Positions 56,488 to 64,000 of a stretch of 64,000 nt of DNA are shown here, piece by piece. The stretch spans positions 1 to 64,000 of the forward strand of contig RSEH01000157.1 in NCBI GenBank assembly GCA_006503475.1. The letters run 5' to 3'. Each line of letters opens with the position of its first letter. The stretch's first letter is position 1. Source of the DNA: Stentor roeselii. Taxonomy: Eukaryota; Ciliophora; Heterotrichea; Heterotrichida; Stentoridae. The notes below the pieces were generated by a model, which was given only the letters and a program-made list of their open reading frames with translations, was not told the origin of the DNA and ran no database searches. Made by a program: the position numbers and the translations under genes.

Positions 56488-59400
56488 TTATTTAACTTCT
56501 CGACAATTCTTTAACTTCATTCCAAAACTAAACAAACAAATAAAATATTGAAATAGCATTCCTCCAATCAGAAAACTTGTGAAGCACATATTAAATATAC
56601 TATCATCTTTTAAAAATTCAAACAGACTTCTTCCAAGTATCAAAATAAATACCAACAATAGCATAAACTCAACAGCAAGATTAGAAATCATGGCAATCTT
56701 AGCTTTAAAAGGTCTGTATTTAGCAAGATAAATAAAAATAAAGAGACTCGATACAAAGTTCAAAGATATTTGAATATCTTCGAACTCGCTTAAGTAAATC
56801 TGACTAAAAGTGAAAACAATCCTTCTAATTCCCAAGAAAATATCGAAAAATAGATAAGAAAAGCCTTTTTCATAATGAAAATCTTTAAAAAAAGACCCAT
56901 TTTTGGAAAGGTAAATTGAATCTTTTGAGTCAATCAGATCTAAATCAACCCAAAGAGTGATGAAAATAAAAACTGGAGAAGATATAAAAATCGCCTAAAT
57001 ATCTTTACTATGAAAATAAATGAAAAAGATTTATTGAATGCAGCCTCTATATTCAAACTACTTGTTTTAGTTTCAAAGTTTATCAGTGAGTAAACTCCAA
57101 CAACTAAATGACTTTGAAGCCAAAATCTAATAAAAAAAGAATACCGATAATTTTTTAATAAACCTTCAAACTTTAATTTGATGTTTCCAGGAGCAATCTT
57201 CGAGAAGAGATAAATAAAAGGAAACAAAAAAATCAAAACAAAAAAAACTGTCAGGTCCGGGCCAAGGTTAATCCAAACATTTGAAGTTTTGATTCCGATT
57301 TTTTGAGCTTTTTCGAATGGAACATCAGAATTATCTAGATTTAAGAATAATTCAGGCAAGTTCACGGAGTTAAACTTTCCTAGAGCTTTGCAAAACTTAT
57401 CTGACACTTCTGTCAAAGGCTTTTGGCTTAGAGGTAAAAAGTATATTATTTGTAAAGTATTCATTAACACCCATCCGACTGAAGGGTTTGAAAACATTGC
57501 AAAGAAAAATGCGATGATGTTACTAAATTGTGCTCCGGATTCAACTTTATTTAAAATTTCATCGATTACCTCTACTTTATAGAAAAATAGGGAAAATTGG
57601 AATTTTCTAAGGTTTTATTTGTAATGCTTTGAAGACTTTTGTTGATTATTAATTGAAAAGATGTATCGTTTTGGATAGTTCTTTGAAAAGAAAAGGAAAT
57701 AACATATAAAATGTTGGATTTCTTGATAATAGTCAATGAATAGTCTTTTATAGAAGTTTTTATTATCAACGATGATGAGTTTAAAGTTTCTTTTAAATCT
57801 TCATTGAATTGTAAGTAAAAACTATTGTTTTGATGAGTAGTGATTGTAAGTTTCAAGTATTCTTTTTCACAATTATTTGAAACTTTCAGATACCCTGATG
57901 GACAGAGACATTCATTATTTTTAGTACCTTTTTCATCGAGATCACAAAGTTTTAAGCAATTTTTAGAAGATAATAAAAATCCTGAAGCACATTTAAAACA
58001 TTCGACTATGCTTGTATCTTGATTCAGGTTACAGTCCATACAAGTTTCTGAGCAAGATTCACATGTATTAATATTGGAATAATAGAAACCTCGCTTACAT
58101 CTACAGTTTTTATCAGTGTCTAAAGCCATACTAGTGTCTTTGCAGCTAAGACATGAAACATTATTTTGGCAAGTAGCACAGTTATTCAAACACTTTAAGC
58201 ATTTACCATTATCAATAAAATACTCTTCTGGGCATATGCAATTTCCATGAATTAACTGGAAGCCCTTTTCACACAAACATTCTCCATTTATTAATTCATA
58301 GTTTTCATCCTTACAACTAAAGCAAAATTCAGAAGATTTGCATGTTTTGCATGGATCTTGGCAAGAAAAGCATGAATTAAAATATTCATAATAATTCTCA
58401 GAACATTTGCACTTTCCATCCAATATAACTGTAAAGTTTTCCTTACAAAATAAGCACATTCCAAGTTGATCACATTCTAAGCATTGACTATCACAAGCCA
58501 CGCAAATTCCACTGCTATTAAAAAACCCTTGATTACACTTACAAACATAACTTGAATCAACAAAAGCATTATATCAAGGCATTCAGTGCAATTCAAATAA
58601 TTATTACAAGTCTTACATTGTGGAGGACACAATTTGCAATTTGAACTCGACTCTAGCAGGGCAGATTCTTTGTAATAACCAGATTTGCATTTACATCCAA
58701 TAGTTTCGCTAGGACTTGAATTTATATCTTTGCATGATAAACACTTTTCAGACTTATTACATTCAAAGCATTCACTTTCACACGCGACACAAGTCCAGTT
58801 GTTATTATAAAATCCTTGCTTACATTTACAAGAGTTACTCGAATCAATGAAAGCATTCAAATCAAGGAATTCAGTACAAGTTAAATAATTATTGCAAGTT
58901 TTGCATTGAGGAGAACATGGTTTGCAATTAGAACTTAATCCTAAGAGTTCAGAATCATTGTAATATCCATTTTTACATTTACATCCTATTGTATCACTTG
59001 GAATTGAGTTTATATCTTTGCAGTCTAAGCAAGTGTAATAATCTTTACAAGTTAAACATTCTGAGTAACATTCTGGATCTTGGCAATGAGTTGAATTTCC
59101 TGAAGACCCACAGATACAATATTTTGAATTACTTTTAAAAAAGGTACTGTTAAAGTTACAGTTCACAGGTTCAAGACAAGAAATCTCATTAGTGCATCCA
59201 TAATCACAAGAGCATAATGTATGATTAGCACTTTCCAATTGATTAGAGTTCAATGGCAGGCAGTAAGTTTTTGAAGACTCAATAAACCCCGTTCTACAAG
59301 GATTTGCACATGGGGTTGCAAGGCAAGTATATGAAGTAACAGAAGACGAGTAGAGAGTAGAAATATCTATGATTGAATCTATGATTAAAAATCTATAAAT

Positions 59401-60039
59401 AAAATTTTTCATACTAGCTCCATTTGAACCCACTTTCATTCCTAGCTGGCTCTTAAGACTTAATCCTTCTTCAGAATAAGGCGACGCTAGAGAAGAAGTA
59501 AAAATAAGTCCTTCAGTACCAGAAAACGTAATTTTTTTAATATCAATAGAATAAACTGCTATTTCCCATATATTTTGTACATTTTTATAAGTTGGAAATG
59601 GTACAAAACCTGATGAGGGTTAACATAAAGTATTTATTGTGCAGTATAATTTCAAAGCGTGATCAGTATGTGTTAAAATATTGAGTCTTGAAAGGATATT
59701 AGATGAATAATGACGACGATATAAAGAGACTATGTTTTTTTGGGATTCAACCATGTTGAACCATATTATAACACTGAAAGGCGAAGTCAAAGTAAAGTTT
59801 TTTGTGACTAAGTTATTAGGCGGAAGTGTTACTCCTTGGTGATCTAATGAAAAGTATATTCCTCTGTCTGAATACTTGACATCGTTTGTTGAGTCTGTAA
59901 ACGAGTCACCATTTACAGCATGATTACCATTTCCTGAATAATCATAGAAAACCTGTCCGATGTTGCTTGAGAAACGATAGTCTATCAAAGACCCTAAGGC
60001 AGGAAATAGAATTGCAAGGGAGATTAAAGACTTTCTCAT
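56488..60039 (-). pseudogene. Broken paralogue of the cysteine-rich surface protein
   Basis: The full gene layout is preserved relative to 41431-45294: signal peptide (MRKSLISLAILFPALGSLID), LamG-like domain, cysteine-rich repeats, membrane tail. The reading is interrupted several times: a TAA after INTLC near 59620, frame changes near 58570 and near 57570, and a 14-nt intron-like element (GTAAAGATATTTAG at about 56996-57009) where the intact copy has 15 nt, which would leave the last exon out of frame. It has one fewer cysteine-rich unit than the intact copy. The good match elsewhere suggests fairly recent loss. Sequence error could explain single breaks but hardly all. Confidence 0.8.
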
Positions 60040-60829
60040 ATTAAAATTATAAGCAAAAAATTTAAAAAATAGGCAAGCTTATCTTTATGGGATTTAATGA
60101 ATGTATTGAGTTTTTAAAGATTTTATAGGTTGAGACATATAAATTCCTTTTTTATGCACTAGATGTACACAGAAGATATTAAAATCATTAAACTTTTTAT
60201 AGAAGTGCCTTTTAAAATAGTTGGTGTCTAAATAGTAATTTTCACTTTAATTCCAAATTCAAATACTTTAATAAAAGATTGATGAAGTCTTTAAACTTAA
60301 TCTGGTTGTTTCATAGGCTAATGATAATTAGAATAATTTGAAACAAGATATGTGCCATATGTTTGTTTTGATGAAGCATCTTAGAATCTTCTTATTATTG
60401 AAATCGAACAAAATCGCTAATCATATAGGACATCAAAATATGTAAAACATCTAAAATTTATCGAAAATTTACTTAGATCACAATTTAATTCAAAGAATCG
60501 AAAGATTTTATAGTTGAATAGTGTTATCATCTAATTTTTTTATTTGAACTTACCTATAATATGCCCTAATTATTCATCGATTCAATAACTTATATATATT
60601 TAGTTCTCTCTGATATTTAAGAATTAGCTAAAATTTTAGTTTAAATCAGAAAATTAAAGTCTTAAGGGCCATGGCAAGATTTTAGTCAACCAAATAAATC
60701 AACAATTTTGCCAAGATCTTTAAAACTCATCAATCGCTCTGATTTATTACTAAATTTAAAGTGTCTATATTTATTATATAGCAAATAAGTCTATAGTTTT
60801 AAAAGTAGACTTAATACCTGAGGTTATAA
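60040..60829. other. AT-rich intergenic stretch between divergent units
   Basis: Between the start of the broken surface-protein gene (leftward) and the B-box/kelch gene (rightward). No gene or repeat is recognised. The right end reads GGTTATAAATG. Confidence 0.45.
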
Positions 60830-62077
60830 ATGTCTAAGAAAAAATGCTCAATCGAAGCTTGTCGGAAACTACCATGCTTCAAATGCTCATGCAACGATGG
60901 TCTTCTTTTTTGTAAAGATCATATAAGTAAACATTTACTAGTAAAAGATGAGCATTCTATTAAAAATTATGTTACTGAGGTCCCTAATGATTTGATAACA
61001 TTTATTCTAAACTATCATACAGAGTGTATAAAAATAGTAAACGAAAATATAAAAAAACTTAAAGATTTCACCAATCAAATCATAAATTCTATTTCCAGAA
61101 GGTCAACTGAACTTCTTCATTCGTTTAATAAAGAAAAGGAAATGATTCGTTTATCTTTAGATTCATTAATAAAAGATTTGATTATTGAAAAAGATACACT
61201 TAGTGCAATAGAAGAAAATAAGATAATTTATTCAAGTGAATTTACTTTTGAGTTTGAGAATATTGAAAGTATTCTAGATATTTTATTCAGAACTAAAACT
61301 AACAATAATTTTTCTAGTTGTCAAGATGACGAATATGCTCTAGTTTTTTCTAATCCTCCAAATAATAAAATTGAGTTAATTGATCTTATAACTTTGAAAA
61401 AAAAACAAATAAACTTTGATATTAGTGATTTCTCGTATTCCTGCTCATGTTGCAAGATTGATAAAGATAATTATTTTATATATGGTGGATATTCTACTCC
61501 TTTTATAAATACCTGCAAAATAATTGATATAAAGAACCAAAACATTGAAATACTTCCTTCTGATAAAGGATTGGCTATCGCGGGCTCATGTTATTTTCTC
61601 GGAGAAGTTTATATATTTGGAGGATGCTTAGATGGAACAAATCCAATTATAGATTGCAAAAAATTTAATTTAGAATATAAAATTTGGAAACCAATTTCAT
61701 CTTTACCACAACCTAACTACAGAACATCAACGTATTTAACTAATAAAATAATTTTTATTGCTGGATATCAGAGTCCATCAATATTCAAATATAATCCAAC
61801 CGAAAACAATTTTTCCGAATCAAAGCATTCTATTTCTTGTAACAGTTATAAATATTTAATTCATAATTGGCTTGTTTGTTTCGGTGATTCTTTATATGAA
61901 TTTAATGATGAGGAAAATTTAATAAGACGACAACCTTTTACTGATAATGGACAAAATCTTAATTCATTCACTTATTTCAAGAAGGGGCAGTATATCTATT
62001 TTGTTTATATTTCTCCTCCGAAACTTTATAGAATAAATACCATTTCAAAACAGATAGAAGTAATAAATTATAATTAG
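60830..62077 (+). CDS. B-box-like zinc finger, coiled coil and kelch-like repeat protein
   Basis: 415 residues. The N-terminus has a Cys/His cluster (CSIEACRKLPCFKCSCNDGL, then LFCKDHISKHL) resembling a B-box or related zinc finger. A coiled coil (about 60-140) follows, then a beta-propeller-like region (about 170-415) with kelch-type GG and W/Y signatures (YFIYGGYSTPFINTC, VYIFGGCLDGTNPI, KIWKPISSLPQPNYRTS, IIFIAGYQSP). Such TRIM-like proteins without an obvious RING are abundant in ciliates. Partner and role unknown. The gene is intact despite lying in the decayed region. Confidence 0.78.
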   Translation: MSKKKCSIEACRKLPCFKCSCNDGLLFCKDHISKHLLVKDEHSIKNYVTEVPNDLITFILNYHTECIKIVNENIKKLKDFTNQIINSISRRSTELLHSFNKEKEMIRLSLDSLIKDLIIEKDTLSAIEENKIIYSSEFTFEFENIESILDILFRTKTNNNFSSCQDDEYALVFSNPPNNKIELIDLITLKKKQINFDISDFSYSCSCCKIDKDNYFIYGGYSTPFINTCKIIDIKNQNIEILPSDKGLAIAGSCYFLGEVYIFGGCLDGTNPIIDCKKFNLEYKIWKPISSLPQPNYRTSTYLTNKIIFIAGYQSPSIFKYNPTENNFSESKHSISCNSYKYLIHNWLVCFGDSLYEFNDEENLIRRQPFTDNGQNLNSFTYFKKGQYIYFVYISPPKLYRINTISKQIEVINYN

Positions 62078-62316
62078 TTCTAATAGAGGATAATATCTAG
62101 TTAATAAATCAAATAAATGATCAAGCTTTGATTGTTGATTATGTCTTTACATTAATAATAAAATGATGTTTATCTTTATTGTATTTACCTTCAGGCTAAG
62201 CATTATAACTCCATAAATTGTAGTGAATTTGGTTTTTATTCTAAAGAGGCTTCACAATATGAATGATAAATAGAGAGTATTAATCTTAATTCTCCAAACT
62301 AAATTACATAAATAAA

Positions 62317-64000
62317 ATGCAATGCCTGAACTGCAGCGAAAATTTTGACCTAGGAATCCGAAAGCCAATGAAATTCTGCTGTTCACTTCTCTGTTATTCC
62401 TGCCTCTTCGAATTAACCATAAAATCCTCATCTCCCGACGGACACCCACGCCACTGCTCAAAGTGCAATACCAAAATCCTAAACATAACAACCTACTCAT
62501 CAGACTCTTCCTTAATAACCCAAATGAGCCTTGAAAATTACAAAAAGACTTTCATCCACCAAGGCGAAGGTCTCTGTTCAACCTGCCAAACCCAATCAGA
62601 AGTCTTTTCCCGTAATCCAACCTCTCCAGCCCAATGCCATTCATGCTTATCACTAAAACTCCATCTAAAGTTATCCCCAGTCCTCTGCAGTCAAGGTCAC
62701 AAATTTCATCTAAAAACAGAAAATCCTAAAAAATCCGATTGTCTCTTCTGTAAAAACAAAATGAATGCAAAATTAACTTGTTTTGAATGTTTTCTTGATA
62801 TCTGCTACTATTGTACAGACCTGCTTATTTCTATGATTTTTTCAACAAGGTTTGTGAAATGTTGGTGCGAAGGAGAAATTATTTGGATAAACAACTTAAA
62901 ATCAAAAAAATGCAATTTTTGTAAAGAAAATTTTGAAAATATTGGAAGTTTTTTTTGTCCTTGTTGTGGAAAAAGTCGATGTTTGTATTGTTTTTTGGAG
63001 GTTTTTAAAGATTTGAATTGTTTTAGGTGTAAGGTGTTGTTTTCAGCTGAAGTTTTTCCGAAGGTGGGTCGGAATGGGCAGGTATTTTGTGGGATTTGTA
63101 GAGATTTTCAAGGATTGAATGAGGATTCTGGATTAAACACGATTTTTAAAGCGATTTGTCGAGGAAGGCATAAGATTGATACTTATAGCAATTACTTGAA
63201 ACCTTGCTTTAGTTGTGGGGTGGTTCAGGAAGGGCTGAGGTGTGGCAGGTGTCAGTCGTCTTTTTGTATTTCTTGTTATAAATGGCTTTGCAATAGTCAG
63301 GCTGCACCTTATTCTAAATGTCTTCAAGGTCATGAGGTTCGAAGGGTTGCTATTAGTAGTGAATTTCATGATTTAAAGCAAGTCGTGAAAAGTGAAGATC
63401 CTTATGGCGTGAATAGAGTCATTTGTCGATCTTGCAATAAGAAGATGAGAATTTTGTCGTATATGTGTCTTACTTGTAAATCAGACCAATGCGAAGACTG
63501 TTATCAATTCCTATCAAAAATCGATATAATCCCCTTAGCCTGCCAATGTGAAAATCCAGGCCAACTCACCTACCTTTACTACAACCCGTGCATAAATTGT
63601 GAAACCTGTCAAAAGTCCTTCGAAAAAAGTGGAAGTTTTATCTGTTCATCCTGCAAATCATTGAAATGTCTTCCTTGTGTCTCATCTCTCTCTAAAACAA
63701 CCTGCACATCATGCAAAAAACCGAATGAAAACAACGAATCCCTTCTAAAGACAAGTACCTACGGGCACCCTTTCTGTTCAACTTGCTTTGAAAGATTGAG
63801 TTCCTCTAATCTCTGTGATGACCTCTCACATCAACTCTCAATGTCAAGACAAAATCAAATCAACTGTCAAAAACATTTATTCTCATCTTTTGAGTCTACA
63901 GAAGTCCTTTCTTGTTCAAACTGCAAAAAAGATCTAAAAAGTTTATTTTCCTGCCTAGACTGCAAAATTCTTCTTTGTTTACATTGCAAGATCTGGGAAC
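62317..64000 (+). CDS. Long cysteine-rich zinc-binding protein (partial, runs off the right edge)
   Basis: The frame is continuously open from ATG at 62317 (ACATAAATAAAATG) to the window end, 561 codons, starting MQCLNCSENFDLGIRKPMKF. It consists of repeated CxxC pairs, e.g. CSLLCYSCLFEL, CHSCLSLKLHLKLSPVLCSQ, CNFCKENFENIGSFFCPCCG, CGRCQSSFCISCYKWLC and CKSDQCEDCYQF, in zinc-ribbon or RING/B-box-like clusters along the whole length. This suggests a large zinc-binding scaffold or ubiquitin-ligase-like protein, but no cluster matches a canonical RING by eye. The C-terminus is outside the window. Confidence 0.75.
   Translation, partial: MQCLNCSENFDLGIRKPMKFCCSLLCYSCLFELTIKSSSPDGHPRHCSKCNTKILNITTYSSDSSLITQMSLENYKKTFIHQGEGLCSTCQTQSEVFSRNPTSPAQCHSCLSLKLHLKLSPVLCSQGHKFHLKTENPKKSDCLFCKNKMNAKLTCFECFLDICYYCTDLLISMIFSTRFVKCWCEGEIIWINNLKSKKCNFCKENFENIGSFFCPCCGKSRCLYCFLEVFKDLNCFRCKVLFSAEVFPKVGRNGQVFCGICRDFQGLNEDSGLNTIFKAICRGRHKIDTYSNYLKPCFSCGVVQEGLRCGRCQSSFCISCYKWLCNSQAAPYSKCLQGHEVRRVAISSEFHDLKQVVKSEDPYGVNRVICRSCNKKMRILSYMCLTCKSDQCEDCYQFLSKIDIIPLACQCENPGQLTYLYYNPCINCETCQKSFEKSGSFICSSCKSLKCLPCVSSLSKTTCTSCKKPNENNESLLKTSTYGHPFCSTCFERLSSSNLCDDLSHQLSMSRQNQINCQKHLFSSFESTEVLSCSNCKKDLKSLFSCLDCKILLCLHCKIWE

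Noticed and set aside
1-64000. tRNA, rRNA, CRISPR arrays or telomeric repeats
   Set aside because: I looked for tRNA T-loop motifs, conserved rRNA words and regular spacer arrays and found none; no C4A4- or C3TA3-type telomere tracts are present.

Overview
The window looks like macronuclear DNA of a heterotrich ciliate close to Stentor. Genes end in TAA, TAG and TGA alike, so the standard code is used. The few introns are 15 nt long, of the form GTA...AG (two in the RAD6-type E2 gene, two in the CDKL kinase gene, one each in the PARG gene and a cysteine-rich surface-protein gene). Standard code plus 15-nt introns is the known hallmark of Stentor; the species itself is my inference.

From 1 to about 41 kb the DNA is gene-dense and mostly conserved. 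It holds small secreted proteins, a TMEM135-like protein, an FKBP, kinases (CAMK-like and CDKL), condensin subunit H, an epsin-like ENTH protein, an EML-type WD40 protein, ribosomal protein uL6, a two-repeat Myb protein, ubiquilin, an MLO-like membrane protein, the RAD6-type E2, a PARG with a PCNA box, ankyrin proteins, a TTLL enzyme, poly(A)-binding protein, a CCCH zinc-finger protein, a cyclic-nucleotide-gated-type K+ channel, the CAF-1 large subunit, a heat-shock factor and several coiled-coil proteins. Packing is extreme: divergent start codons lie 4 or 9 nt apart, one start codon directly follows the upstream stop, and the sequence before most ATGs reads like TATAAATG. Chromatin and replication functions recur (condensin H, CAF-1, RAD6, PARG), along with cilium or cytoskeleton functions (TTLL, EML, CDKL, coiled-coil proteins).

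From about 41.4 to 62.2 kb the region is different: visibly more AT-rich, gene-poor and full of duplicates and decayed copies. An intact cysteine-rich surface protein with a multi-pass membrane tail (41431-45294) has a broken full-length paralogue (56488-60039) and a 3'-end relic (about 46150-46335). A WD40-like gene (49100-51144) carries breaks. An uncharacterised HEXXH protein gene (54400-55755) looks intact, while relics of these last two genes sit next to each other at 53.55-54.1 kb. A B-box/kelch-like gene follows. At 62317 a long cysteine-rich zinc-binding reading frame starts and runs off the window.

The least explained signal is compositional. In the gene-dense part the + strand alternates between A+C-rich and G+T-rich blocks roughly every 0.4-0.6 kb. 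The repeat is close to 1 kb, and the G+T to A+C changes are often abrupt. The blocks ignore gene borders and gene strand, so codon usage can switch several times inside one gene.
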